Source of the DNA: CBDBJL01 sp965206365
GTDB lineage: Bacteria > Pseudomonadota > Alphaproteobacteria > JABAAW01 > JAHZMA01
Direction of reading: 5' to 3'
Assembly: GCA_965206365.1 (NCBI GenBank)
Contig: CBDBJL010000024.1
Coordinates: 1 to 64,000 of the forward strand
Length of the DNA: 64,000 bases
In this document: piece after piece, positions 56,089 to 64,000 of the stretch
How the letters are laid out: the number at the start of each line of letters is the position of its first letter
How positions within the stretch are numbered: position 1 is the stretch's first letter
The notes under the pieces: model-generated
Database searches by the model: none
What the model was told of the DNA's origin: nothing
What the model saw: only the letters and a program-made list of their open reading frames with translations
Program-made: the position numbers and the translations under genes

Positions 56089-57350
56089 CGAAACCTTATT
56101 TTTTTTGGATTTATTGGAAGAGAATAAATTGTATCAAGGCAAGCCGATATTTTTTGATTTTTGCTGAGCAAATCATGGAAACCTGCCACGGCGATTATGA
56201 TCATAAAAGGTTCCAAAGGCAAGCGGTAACGCATAGAACCAATCAATACCATATGTACGGCTGTTAAATAGGCAATCATTAATAAAATTGGGCTAAATTT
56301 TTGTAAATCAATCATGCGTAAATGTCGGAAATAATAGAAAAAAAGCAGTAATATGGGCGTGAAACTTAGTACAGAAACAACAATATAGAACGGTTTTTGA
56401 TAGGTAGGATGATGCGGGTATAAACGCCAAAAACGAATAAATTTTTTATAGGCTAAAAATGCAAATTTTCCAGGATTGTTAATCATAAAATGAAAACCCG
56501 CTTGCTTTAAAGCTTTATCCCTTAAAACGGGGTCGGTAATATGTTGAAAATGATCAAAATTCATATCAACATGAAATTCGTCGGCAATACCACCACCGGT
56601 TTCATTAAGCGAGTTATTCCCAGAATAGATCACAATTCCTGAGCCAAGATGAAAACGAACAAATTGATCATATTTATGATATTGATACAGCCACCAGGGG
56701 GTAAAAAGCACAATATAAATTAGGGTGTAGCGAAGTAACCAATAGCTGATTTGACGAATCGACATTTTATGGATAAAAACACCAAAGGCAATAATGAATA
56801 AGGGCATCATAAAATCAAAAGTAGGGCGAGTTAAAATTGCCAGAATAAAGCAAATATTCCCTAAGGTTAAATATTTACGGTAAAAGCATAAAGTGCCGGC
56901 CAAAATTAAAAAAATAAATAAGGATTCTGTTAAATTAACTAGAGAGTAAAAAATAAAAAATGGATAGAAACTAACGATCATCGCAGCGATCACCGCTTTA
57001 TGATGATTGTGAAACAGGGTTTGTGTTAATTCATAAACCAACCAAATCGCTAAGGTTGATAAAATAATATTGGCAAATAATGCCCCCAATGTAGTTCCCC
57101 CAAAAAGAGCAAGGATAAAAGGATAAAACGGCATGATGTGATTAATGTTTGAGGTTTCTAATGCTAGAAAAGATTGTGCTTGTGCTAGGTAGGTGATATT
57201 GTCGGTAATTCCGGGTGGGATATCATATAAAATAGCACTTAAAATTCTGATCACGAGCCCAATGGCAAGGATAATGAGTAAAATAAAGTTCTCACAGAGA
57301 TATTTCTTAGCCAACATTTGTGTAAATATAAATAATAAATTGGATACCAA
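56085..57350 (-). CDS. GT39/ArnT-like membrane glycosyltransferase
   Basis: A 421-residue protein with about ten hydrophobic helices. The first periplasmic loop has LYDIPPGITDNITYLAQAQS with the acidic residues expected for catalysis, and helices continue to FHDLLSKNQK. Closest pattern is the dolichyl/polyprenyl-phosphate-mannose-type glycosyltransferases (PMT_2 class) that use lipid-linked sugar donors. Coupled by a 4-bp overlap to the downstream GT2 gene, which would make that donor. The acceptor is unknown. An ATG at 57317 is an alternative start. A decayed gene of the same type lies at 51.3 kb. Confidence 0.8.
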   Translation of the reverse strand: MVSNLLFIFTQMLAKKYLCENFILLIILAIGLVIRILSAILYDIPPGITDNITYLAQAQSFLALETSNINHIMPFYPFILALFGGTTLGALFANIILSTLAIWLVYELTQTLFHNHHKAVIAAMIVSFYPFFIFYSLVNLTESLFIFLILAGTLCFYRKYLTLGNICFILAILTRPTFDFMMPLFIIAFGVFIHKMSIRQISYWLLRYTLIYIVLFTPWWLYQYHKYDQFVRFHLGSGIVIYSGNNSLNETGGGIADEFHVDMNFDHFQHITDPVLRDKALKQAGFHFMINNPGKFAFLAYKKFIRFWRLYPHHPTYQKPFYIVVSVLSFTPILLLFFYYFRHLRMIDLQKFSPILLMIAYLTAVHMVLIGSMRYRLPLEPFMIIIAVAGFHDLLSKNQKISACLDTIYSLPINPKKIRFR

Positions 57351-57438
57351 ATAAAGATATCTATCACTTCACATTAAGATAGAATGGTTCTTTTAACAAG
57401 GTGAATAGTAACTTAATCCATACCAAGATGCAAGGCTG

Positions 57439-58392
57439 TCAAAAGCGAATAAATCGCGAGGCATTTCGGGCTGCATATTGCAGGAAAGGATCTTGTATTT
57501 GTGGTTTTTCTTGTTGTTGGAGCAAAGGCGCAATTTGCTTGGTAATTTGTTCTGTGATCATATGTTGCATATTGCCACGCAATTGGTCAAATTCTTTGCG
57601 GGCCCACTGCGGCGCAACATTTTGCGCTTTAGGGTGTGGTTTTGGTTTTTCCACAAGCCCTAATAGGTTTTGCTGCATGTGTTTTTGGTGCATATGGTTT
57701 TGCTGAACAAAGTTTTGGTGATAAGCTTGATGATTTTCAGGGTGATTGCCAGGGGTAATTAGATTTTGTACGAACCGATGATACATGTTTTGCTGTATTT
57801 CTGGTTTTGCATGATGGTGGCTTTGGTTTTTTATGGTGTAACGAGTTTGCTGTGCAGAAATATCAGTTTTTTGCAGAATCGGAAATTTGTGAAAGATCCG
57901 TAGTGGCTCTTTGATTTTCATGGTTAGAGGCGATTGTTTGGGCTTCTTGCCTGGAAGAATAGCTTTTTGGATTTGCTTGATATCGGGGAGAGATGAAATT
58001 TGATATTGCCATTGGGGTGGGGTATTTTTTAAGCATCGGCTGAAATTAGATAAGGCAAGTTTGATTTTATGATTTGTATTATCGGGTTTTTTATGGGCAT
58101 AATGCAGATGGGTTTGCGTGATTAGATTCCGAGATAAATTGATCTGGAAGGGTGATTTTTTTACGCCTGACTTTACAAGTTTTCTATGAAAGAATGCTTG
58201 ATAAAATTTTTCCAGGATTGGGAAATGTAAAAATAAAAAATTTGGTAATTTCAGCGAATGCAATTGTCCAAGAGAGTTTTTTTGATTGCATAATGCTAAG
58301 ATTTTGGTTTTGTTGATTACGGTTACACAATGTAATTTTATCGATAATTTATTGTGCGTTATGTTCGTTAATTTTGGTTTGATCATTTTCAT
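57439..58392 (-). CDS. hypothetical Gln/His-rich protein, possible phage-tail-module member
   Basis: A basic protein of 317 residues from ATG at 58392. It is low in acidic residues, with many Lys, Gln, His and Asn. The middle has PDIKQIQKAILPGKKPKQS and the C-terminal third is Gln-rich and helical (MQHMITEQITKQIAPLLQQQ), ending YAARNASRF. No family recognised. It overlaps the 59-residue frame upstream by about 44 bp and follows two genes of tail-assembly type, where a tape-measure gene would lie in P2-like phages, but it is too short and dissimilar for one. Confidence 0.5.
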   Translation of the reverse strand: MKMIKPKLTNITHNKLSIKLHCVTVINKTKILALCNQKNSLGQLHSLKLPNFLFLHFPILEKFYQAFFHRKLVKSGVKKSPFQINLSRNLITQTHLHYAHKKPDNTNHKIKLALSNFSRCLKNTPPQWQYQISSLPDIKQIQKAILPGKKPKQSPLTMKIKEPLRIFHKFPILQKTDISAQQTRYTIKNQSHHHAKPEIQQNMYHRFVQNLITPGNHPENHQAYHQNFVQQNHMHQKHMQQNLLGLVEKPKPHPKAQNVAPQWARKEFDQLRGNMQHMITEQITKQIAPLLQQQEKPQIQDPFLQYAARNASRFIRF

Positions 58393-58528
58393 AATTTGCT
58401 TCCCACCATCGGATAAATTCACGAAGCGACATTTGTTGTACTTCCATAAGATTCATGTTCCATTGTTGCGCTGCCCTTAAAATAATTTGGCGCATTATTC
58501 TATCTTGCATTTGCCAATCATGCGCCAC
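58349..58528 (-). CDS. small protein resembling phage tail GpE family
   Basis: A 59-residue frame starting at GTG (58528). It reads AHDWQMQDRIMRQIILRAAQ, then LMEVQQMSLREFIRWWEANY. The pattern W...M..MSL.EF..W resembles the GpE-type small tail assembly proteins of P2-like phages. It starts 3 bp after the stop of the upstream tail-chaperone-like gene. It is too small for firm assignment. Confidence 0.5.
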   Translation of the reverse strand: MAHDWQMQDRIMRQIILRAAQQWNMNLMEVQQMSLREFIRWWEANYENDQTKINEHNAQ

Positions 58529-58531
58529 GGA

Positions 58532-58804
58532 TTATTCGTCCATTTTATTGGCTGCGGCAACAATGAGACTGTAATCTTTGAAATTTAATTTTTCTACCAA
58601 TGCCATCCCCGGATTTTTAATATTGCCAATTTGTAAAACGCGCTGGGCTAAAATATGAACTCCGCGAGCATCGTCACTTAAATTACTGTGCGGGCTTAAT
58701 AAATCTTTCACGATCATTTCTCGTAGAATTAGTTCTTTATGTTCAATGCCATTTTCGTCACGAAGCCCGCGGTCTAATTGGATGATTGTGGTTGCATAAT
58801 TCAT
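58532..58804 (-). CDS. putative phage tail assembly chaperone (gp41/E/14-like)
   Basis: A 90-residue acidic protein: IIQLDRGLRDENGIEHKELI, then LREMIVKDLLSP and LVEKLNFKDYSLIVAAANKM. The layout (short beta hairpin start, then IxxLREMxxxDLL, then a DY..I.....F/M end) matches the tail assembly chaperone class of Mu gp41 and P2 E proteins. AAAGGAAATC precedes the ATG. It heads a three-gene minus-strand cluster without other phage genes nearby, so it is a remnant or a domesticated piece. Confidence 0.6.
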   Translation of the reverse strand: MNYATTIIQLDRGLRDENGIEHKELILREMIVKDLLSPHSNLSDDARGVHILAQRVLQIGNIKNPGMALVEKLNFKDYSLIVAAANKMDE

Positions 58805-59095
58805 TGTGATTTCCTTTTTTGCTTGCGTTTAGTTAATGTTCTTATTGATACCACAAAAATGAGTCTATCGCTATGGGAAAAAATCAACAAAAAATAAAAT
58901 CAAATAATTCAATATGTTATTTGAGTTTATTTCTCTAATGTTCTTTTCAATAAAAACAGATCTTAATGGCTGTTCAGCATAATGAAAATCGCAATATTGT
59001 AAGAAATTTTATCATTTTTGATAAGGAACATATTTATTTCACGTGAAGAATATGTTACTTTACCCCTTTACAAAAACTTTAAGAGAGGTATCTTT

Positions 59096-59635
59096 ATGCT
59101 TGGTGTGGGTGAAAAATTTCCAGAATTTAACTTAAAGGCGACGGTTTCTAACGATATAGCCACTGCTTTTCAGAATGTTTCTAATAATAATTACCAAGGC
59201 AAATGGTTGGTAATTTTCTTTTGGCCCAAAGATTTCACTTTTGTGTGTCCTACCGAGATTGCTGATTTTGGTAGATTAAACGCTGAGTTTAATGACCGTG
59301 ATGCGCAAATTTTGGGATGCAGTACAGATAGCGAATTTGTGCATCTTGCCTGGAGGCGGGATCATGAAGAACTGCGTGATTTACCGTTTCCAATGCTTGC
59401 GGATATTAAGCGAGAATTATCAGTAAATTTAGGCATTCTGCACCCGGCAGAAGGTGTTGCTCAACGGGCTGTTTTTATTGTTGATCCCGATTCTGTTATT
59501 CGTTTTGTTATGATGACCGATCTTTCCGTAGGGCGCAACACCAAAGAGGTTTTGCGGGTGTTGGATGCATTGCAAACTGACGAGCTTTGTCCATGCAATT
59601 GGAAACAAGGTGAAGATACGCTGAATGTGGCATAA
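59096..59635 (+). CDS. peroxiredoxin (AhpC type)
   Basis: A 179-residue 2-Cys peroxiredoxin. The peroxidatic cysteine lies in FWPKDFTFVCPTEIADFGRL, the catalytic arginine region in HPAEGVAQRAVFIVDPDS, and the resolving cysteine in DELCPCNWKQGE. The start at 59096 follows AGAGAGG and matches the family N-terminus (GVGEKFPEF); an in-frame upstream extension to 59018 is not needed. The ahpD gene follows after 27 bp, so this Prx probably uses AhpD as a reductant. Confidence 0.93.
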   Translation: MLGVGEKFPEFNLKATVSNDIATAFQNVSNNNYQGKWLVIFFWPKDFTFVCPTEIADFGRLNAEFNDRDAQILGCSTDSEFVHLAWRRDHEELRDLPFPMLADIKRELSVNLGILHPAEGVAQRAVFIVDPDSVIRFVMMTDLSVGRNTKEVLRVLDALQTDELCPCNWKQGEDTLNVA

Positions 59636-59662
59636 ATTCATGAATGTTAGGCTATTTTTACT

Positions 59663-60178
59663 ATGGAAGCATTAAGAACTCAATTACAGAGTTACGCTCG
59701 GGATACTCGACTTAATCTTGGGGCTTTGTACGATGAAATGTTGGATATAGAAGAAAGCGTTGTGTTTGGGTGCGCGCTTTCTTGTGCTTATACAAGTCAA
59801 AACTCTGAAATTATTACTGCTTTTCAAAGAATAGCCTATGAAAAATGTACAAAATATCAGATCGAGGGCGCGAAAGCCGCCGCTGTGGTGATGGCGCAGA
59901 ATAATGTTTATTATCGTACGCTTGGATTGTTGAAAGATGCTGAATATCGGAATGTGCCAACGAAATTACGGATGAATATTATTAAACAGCCGCCGGTTGA
60001 AAAAACGATTTTTGAATATTTTTGTATTGCGGTATCCGCGATGAATGGTTGCCAAAATTGCCTTAATGCCCATAGTGAGGCTTTGCTTCAGGCGGGTTGG
60101 ACACATGCGAAAGTGCAATCAGCTTTGCGAATTGCTGCCATTATTGCCGCAGCCTCGCAAGCTTTGGTGATTGGTTGA
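59663..60178 (+). CDS. ahpD: alkyl hydroperoxide reductase AhpD
   Basis: AhpD is a helical disulfide reductase that regenerates AhpC, in some species through dihydrolipoamide. The 171-residue protein has the AhpD active site in NGCQNCLNAHSEALLQAGW: CxxC plus histidine in the usual spacing. The LNLGALYDEML start is also typical. Directly downstream of the peroxiredoxin gene; convergent with dinB 5 bp away. A terminator overlaps its 3' side. Confidence 0.92.
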   Translation: MEALRTQLQSYARDTRLNLGALYDEMLDIEESVVFGCALSCAYTSQNSEIITAFQRIAYEKCTKYQIEGAKAAAVVMAQNNVYYRTLGLLKDAEYRNVPTKLRMNIIKQPPVEKTIFEYFCIAVSAMNGCQNCLNAHSEALLQAGWTHAKVQSALRIAAIIAAASQALVIG

Positions 60179-60183
60179 AAACA

Positions 60184-61293
60184 TTAAAGGCAAAATAGGG
60201 GAAGTGTGCCTTTATTTTGGGATAATCCTGATGCAGTTAAACCAATTAAACGATAATAATTATGCTGATTATGCGAGGCTTGTTTAAGCAAATGATGTGC
60301 TGCGACTCGAATGTTTTTGGCATCGCGAAAGGGCTCGTTGATGGTGATATTACGATTTAAGGTGGTAAAATTGCTATGGCGTAATTTTAAGCTGATCGTA
60401 TAGCAACTTTGGTGATGTTGTTTTAACCGAGTTTCAAGATTGAAACTCATCTCATCTACTAGCTGATAGAGCTTCTCGCTGATAGGCAGGTCACGATTAA
60501 ATGTACGCTCAATAGAAATAATTTTGTTAAGGCGTTGAGAAATTCGTTGTGGACGAGCTTCAGCCAGGCTCATTTGCTTTAGGGTAGCGCCGAATTTCCC
60601 TAAATGTGCGATTAATTTTAGGGGGTCTTCACCTTGTAATTGCGAGATTCGAGTAATGCCTATTTTTTGCAAATGTTTTTGGGTGGCAAAACCAACTCCT
60701 GGTAATAATCCTACAGGTTTATCCGCGAGAAAATAACGAATTTCTGTTTTTCCCATTGCGGTTAAACCATTGGGTTTATCGATGTTACAGATAATTTTTG
60801 CCATTACTGGATTCACACCAAGCCCAAAGGATATCGTTAGTTTAAGCTGCCTGCGAATTTGATTTTGGAGGTGACGACATAGGGTCATTTTGTCTCCGGA
60901 ATAATGTCGAAGATCTAGATAACCTTCATCCATTCGATCAAAATAAAGGGGGAGTTTTTCGGTCAATAAAATTTCTTTAATCTGCTTGCGAGCCATGTAA
61001 TATTTCGTAAAATTATGCGGTATCAGGGTTAATTTAGGGCAAAGTTTTTTGGCATGTATCACCGGCATTGCTGATTTTATACCGTAAAGCCTAGCCAAAT
61101 AACAGGCTGCTGCTACAACAGTACGCGGACCATTGCCGGCTACCACAATCGGTTTGCTATTCAAGCTGGGATGATCGCGCTTCTCGACGGCAGCAAAGAA
61201 GCAATCGCAATCAAAATAGGCAATTGTAAGCTCAGAAGTTGGTGATTTTATGCTTGATTCGATCATTTTCATTTTTTTTGATATTTTGGACAT
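60184..61293 (-). CDS. dinB: DNA polymerase IV
   Basis: A Y-family lesion-bypass polymerase of 369 residues. It opens with IAYFDCDCFFAAVEKRDHP carrying the metal-binding aspartates. It has the YFDRMDEGYLDLRHYSGD block, where the usual SxDE motif is MDE, keeping D and E, then SFGLGVNPVMAKIICNIDKP, the helix-hairpin-helix LPGVGFATQKHLQKIGI, and a little-finger domain. Length is normal for the shorter DinB class. The C-terminus lacks an obvious beta-clamp box beyond GTLPLF, which can serve as one. No LexA box seen. Confidence 0.93.
   Translation of the reverse strand: MSKISKKMKMIESSIKSPTSELTIAYFDCDCFFAAVEKRDHPSLNSKPIVVAGNGPRTVVAAACYLARLYGIKSAMPVIHAKKLCPKLTLIPHNFTKYYMARKQIKEILLTEKLPLYFDRMDEGYLDLRHYSGDKMTLCRHLQNQIRRQLKLTISFGLGVNPVMAKIICNIDKPNGLTAMGKTEIRYFLADKPVGLLPGVGFATQKHLQKIGITRISQLQGEDPLKLIAHLGKFGATLKQMSLAEARPQRISQRLNKIISIERTFNRDLPISEKLYQLVDEMSFNLETRLKQHHQSCYTISLKLRHSNFTTLNRNITINEPFRDAKNIRVAAHHLLKQASHNQHNYYRLIGLTASGLSQNKGTLPLFCL
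60185..60218 (+). terminator. terminator after ahpD, overlapping the dinB 3' end
   Basis: TAAAGGCA (60185-60192) pairs perfectly with TGCCTTTA (60207-60214) across a 14-base loop, followed by TTTT. It serves ahpD on the plus strand and lies inside the last codons and stop of dinB on the other strand. Confidence 0.6.
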
Positions 61294-61372
61294 TAGGATC
61301 AGTTTTTCATTTACATTTTTTTTGAGCGAAGGTTTTGTTAATTACAAGTTCCTTATAAATTCTTAGTATAAA

Positions 61373-61540
61373 ATGCCTTCTCCTGTAAAGTTGAAAAATA
61401 GGAACTATCAAAAAAAGCGGCAAAAAAAGCGGCAAAAAAAGGTGGCCAAGAAAGCGGCAAAAAGAGCGGTTAAGAAAGCGGAAAGAAATCTATTGAAAAA
61501 TAATGTATTATCGCTTAAGAATGAATGGCATTTTGAGTTT
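61373..61540 (+). other. Lys/Ala-rich small reading frame just upstream of tRNA-His
   Basis: From an ATG at 61373 the frame reads MPSPVKLKNRNYQKKRQKKR, then KKVAKKAAKRAVKKAERN. Another frame over the same A7 runs reads KKAAKKAAKK. Such tracts occur in histone H1-like bacterial proteins. The frame runs into the tRNA gene without a stop, so as written it cannot be a normal gene. It may be a frameshifted or decayed basic protein gene of about 40-50 residues. Confidence 0.3.
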
Positions 61541-61542
61541 TT

Positions 61543-61620
61543 GGTGGTTGTAGCTCAGTTGGTTAGAGCGCCTGGTTGTGGTTCAGGAGGTCGTGGGTTC
61601 AAATCCCATCAGTCACCCCA
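61543..61620 (+). tRNA. tRNA-His (GUG)
   Basis: The acceptor stem GTGGTTG/CAGTCAC, D-arm GCTCAGTTGGTTAGAGC, anticodon loop TTGTGGT with anticodon GTG, and T-arm GTGGGTTCAAATCCCAT are all present. The 3' CCA is encoded. A G at -1 (61543) can pair with C73 (61617), the canonical histidine identity pair. It lies between the basic frame and glmU. Confidence 0.96.
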
Positions 61621-61664
61621 CCTAGTTTTAGTGATCTTGTTGATCCAGATGATGTTTTGATTTT

Positions 61665-63083
61665 ATGGATGATGTAACAATTATCATTCTTGCTGCCGGG
61701 CAGGGAACAAGAATGTGTTGTAAGACACCGAAGGTTTTGCATAAAATTGCGGGTTTGTCTTTGTTAGGCCATGTGGTTGCGATGGCGCAAAAATTACTCA
61801 GTGATGATTTGGGGCTCTCAGGAGATATTTGGTTGGTTTTATCACCGGAAAATGGTACTGAAATCTCGCAATATTTTCCGAATATTCCTGTGCATATTCA
61901 AAAGCAATATCAAGGTACAGGCGGGGCACTGAAAAGTTTTTTCACTCAGCAGGATCAATTGGCTCAAGAAGGGGTGGGCGGCAATCGATTAGGTAAGAAA
62001 ATTTTGGTTCTTTATGGTGATACGCCTTTTATTGATTTAGCTCTTGCGCAAAAATTACTTCAAGCCACAGGCGATGCCGGGTTAGCGGTCTTAGGTTTTG
62101 ATGCTACTGATCCCGGATCTTATGGGCGTATTATTTTGGCAGAAAATAATACGAAAAATCGAGCCGTTGATGCGATTATTGAAGCAAAAGAATTATCTGC
62201 CGAGCAACAGAATATTCGCCTATGCAATGGCGGAATCATGGCCATGATTACGGCGCAATCTAGAATTTGGTTATCGCAATTATCGAATCAGAATGCTACA
62301 GGAGAATATTATCTCACTGATTTAGTGGCCTTGGCACGTCAACAAGGCGATGCCGACATTCAAATGGTGAAGGCGTTTGAAGAGCAAGTTATGGGCGTTA
62401 ATTCTTTGCTGGAGCTAGCGAATGCTGAAAAATTATGGCAACAACAAAAGCGCGCACAATTTATGGCAAATGGGGTGATGATGCAAGACCCTGAATCAAT
62501 ATTTTTCAGCTATGATACGAAAATTGCGGCCAATGTTACTTTGCAGCATCACATTCATTTCGGTATTGGGGTAGAAATTGCAGAATATGCCCATATTAAA
62601 AGTTTTTGCCATATTGAAGGGGCTAAAATTGGAGCCCATGCGCAGATTGGTCCGTTGGCACGCTTGCGCCCGCAAACGCAAATTGGCGAGCATGCTGCGG
62701 TAGGAAATTTTGTTGAGGTAAAAAATAGTTGCTTAGATTCCGGCGTGAAAGCGGGGCATCTTGCGTATTTAGGGGATGCGAAGATCGGTTCTGATAGTAA
62801 TATTGGTGCTGGAACCATTACGTGTAATTATGATGGCTGCAAGAAAGAAGAAACTTTGATTGGGAAAAATGTATTTGTGGGTTCCAATAGTGCGCTTATT
62901 GCTCCGATTGTTGTGGGTGATGATGCGTTGATTGCTGCGGGCAGTGTGATTACCAAGGATGTGGTTGCGAATGAGTTAGCGACAGCACGCGGGGTCCAAA
63001 AAAATCTTGCAAATCATGGTATGAAATATCGTAGAAAAAAGGAACTATCGATAAAGGGAAAGCATCATAAAGGGAAAACATAA
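61665..63083 (+). CDS. glmU: bifunctional UDP-GlcNAc pyrophosphorylase / GlcN-1-P acetyltransferase
   Basis: GlmU makes UDP-GlcNAc for peptidoglycan and LPS. The 472-residue protein has the nucleotide loop LAAGQGTRMCCKTPKVLHKI, LVLYGDTPFI, GEYYLTDLVALARQQG and GVNSLLELANAEKLW in the uridylyl half. The C-terminal left-handed beta-helix includes AAVGNFVEVKNSCLDSG, AGHLAYLGDAKIGSDSNIGA and GTITCNYDG. Two cysteines follow the usual GTRM loop. Overlaps the glmS ATG by one base (TAATG), so both amino-sugar genes are coupled. Confidence 0.97.
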   Translation: MDDVTIIILAAGQGTRMCCKTPKVLHKIAGLSLLGHVVAMAQKLLSDDLGLSGDIWLVLSPENGTEISQYFPNIPVHIQKQYQGTGGALKSFFTQQDQLAQEGVGGNRLGKKILVLYGDTPFIDLALAQKLLQATGDAGLAVLGFDATDPGSYGRIILAENNTKNRAVDAIIEAKELSAEQQNIRLCNGGIMAMITAQSRIWLSQLSNQNATGEYYLTDLVALARQQGDADIQMVKAFEEQVMGVNSLLELANAEKLWQQQKRAQFMANGVMMQDPESIFFSYDTKIAANVTLQHHIHFGIGVEIAEYAHIKSFCHIEGAKIGAHAQIGPLARLRPQTQIGEHAAVGNFVEVKNSCLDSGVKAGHLAYLGDAKIGSDSNIGAGTITCNYDGCKKEETLIGKNVFVGSNSALIAPIVVGDDALIAAGSVITKDVVANELATARGVQKNLANHGMKYRRKKELSIKGKHHKGKT

Positions 63084-64000
63084 TGTGCGGTATTATTGGA
63101 ATTATGAGCAAGAGTCAGGCAACTGTTGGTAATTTGTTAGAAGCCTTAAAGCGACTTGAATATCGAGGTTATGATTCTGCGGGTATTGCGACTTTAAGCC
63201 AGGATCAGCAAGGGGTTTTACAAATTATGCGTCGTCGTGCTGAGGGGAAATTACATCATTTAGAAACTTTACTTGAACGCGAGCCTTTGCTGGGCACTGT
63301 GGGTATTGGGCATACTCGTTGGGCAACGCATGGGGCACCGATTATTGCCAATGCCCATCCGCATGGCAATACGCAGCTTATGTTGGTGCATAACGGAATT
63401 ATTGAAAATTTTCATGAATTGCGCCAAAAATTTGAAAAAAATATTCTTTTTGAAAGCGATACGGATACGGAAATTGTGGTGCATTTAATTACGCATTATT
63501 TAAATCAGGGGGATGCGCCTAGGCATGCCCTGCAGAAATCTTTGGCTGAATTAGAAGGGGCTTTTGCTTTGGTTGTAATGTTTCGTGATTGTCCAGAAAC
63601 GCTTTATGGTGCTAGGCAAGGTTCGCCTTTGGTGATTGGTTATGGGATGGCGGGGCAAGATCAGCAGCAAGAGTATTTTTTTGGCTCAGATGCTTTGGCA
63701 TTGGCAGGATTAGCCCAGGAAATTTGCTATATGGAAGATGGTGATTATGCCGAAATTAGTCTTGGTAAAGTGGTTTTATACAATCAAGCTGGCATAGAAA
63801 TCACACGCCCGACTGATATTGTTGCAATTTCAAATGCGATGATTGGCAAGGGGAAATATCGACATTTTATGCTAAAGGAAATTTGGGAACAACCCACCGT
63901 GATTGGTAGCTCGCTGGCAAGAATTTATGATCCTGTACGGAAATTCTTGTGTTTTCCTGATTTGCCGATTGCTCCGAAAGATCTTAGCAAAATTACCATT
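63083..64000 (+). CDS. glmS: glutamine-fructose-6-phosphate aminotransferase, N-terminal part (runs off right edge)
   Basis: GlmS makes glucosamine-6-phosphate from fructose-6-phosphate and glutamine, feeding GlmU. The frame is open to the window end. The N-terminal cysteine nucleophile is in MCGIIGIMSK. ALKRLEYRGYDSAGIA, GIGHTRWATHGAP, HNGIIENFHELR, FESDTDTE and GARQGSPLVIGYG complete the class II glutamine amidotransferase domain. KYRHFMLKEIWEQP begins the linker to the isomerase domain; the usual wording is KEIHEQP. The first 306 codons are intact. No ribozyme element is seen before it. Confidence 0.96.
   Translation, partial: MCGIIGIMSKSQATVGNLLEALKRLEYRGYDSAGIATLSQDQQGVLQIMRRRAEGKLHHLETLLEREPLLGTVGIGHTRWATHGAPIIANAHPHGNTQLMLVHNGIIENFHELRQKFEKNILFESDTDTEIVVHLITHYLNQGDAPRHALQKSLAELEGAFALVVMFRDCPETLYGARQGSPLVIGYGMAGQDQQQEYFFGSDALALAGLAQEICYMEDGDYAEISLGKVVLYNQAGIEITRPTDIVAISNAMIGKGKYRHFMLKEIWEQPTVIGSSLARIYDPVRKFLCFPDLPIAPKDLSKITI

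Noticed and set aside
61541..61660. C-terminal extension of the basic frame through the tRNA
   Set aside because: The frame passes through the entire tRNA-His gene. The translation there is tRNA sequence, not a protein domain.

Overview
The window is AT-rich DNA from an alphaproteobacterium, probably a host-associated lineage undergoing genome reduction. Evidence for the class is an alphaproteobacterial-type 16S rRNA, ETF-ubiquinone oxidoreductase, the CobS/CobT pair, a plant-type glutamate-cysteine ligase, a DUF1489 gene and the YbjN-proC pairing. The 16S gene stands alone, with no 23S, 5S or spacer tRNAs behind it. Split rRNA genes are known from Rickettsiales and other host-associated groups. 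tRNA-His encodes a canonical G-1 and C73, which argues against the Rhizobiales/Rhodobacterales/Caulobacterales group, whose tRNA-His lost G-1. I cannot place the order more exactly.

Layout. 0-11 kb is housekeeping: shikimate genes aroK/aroB, coaBC, an isoaspartyl methyltransferase, ETF-QO, metZ, rhodanese, GST, an ATP-grasp protein, DUF1489, gshA and rsmE. 11-20 kb holds ubiA, a LysM protein, a cytochrome c', a broken sulfatase-type membrane enzyme, and a compact cobT-cobS-J-domain-Trm112 block. 20-26 kb holds ybjN-proC-prs, rplY-pth, phhB, pyrC and a Bax-inhibitor protein. 26-29 kb is a polysaccharide ABC exporter pair and a membrane acyltransferase. 29-33 kb is a tightly overlapping queuosine operon (yhhQ-queA-tgt-queG), followed by a lone glycine betaine-type binding protein and a decayed second copy of part of queG.

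35-55 kb is accessory and decaying. It has exported ankyrin-repeat proteins built from unusually short (about 30-residue) repeats, one with a near-perfect 456-bp tandem array and a five-copy 45-bp linker repeat. It also has hairpin elements, a Sel1 protein, a YeiH-type transporter, a dienelactone hydrolase, several broken genes, an ~11-bp phased T-tract array and the orphan 16S gene. A pair of disrupted glycosyltransferase genes lies downstream of a sterol desaturase-like gene, with intact counterparts of both families at 55-57 kb. A small paralogue pair brackets an ankyrin pseudogene. 57-59 kb carries a possible phage-tail-like remnant. 59-64 kb returns to housekeeping: peroxiredoxin-ahpD, dinB, tRNA-His, glmU and the start of glmS.

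Gene decay is a strong theme. aroK, DUF1489 and gshA each carry one frameshift, two of them at homopolymers, so sequencing error must be excluded. An exact 25-bp tandem duplication, nonsense and multiple-frame lesions, and truncated duplicates elsewhere look like true pseudogenization. The most distinctive candidates for follow-up are the recently expanded short-repeat ankyrin proteins and the CobS/CobT/J-protein/Trm112 module.
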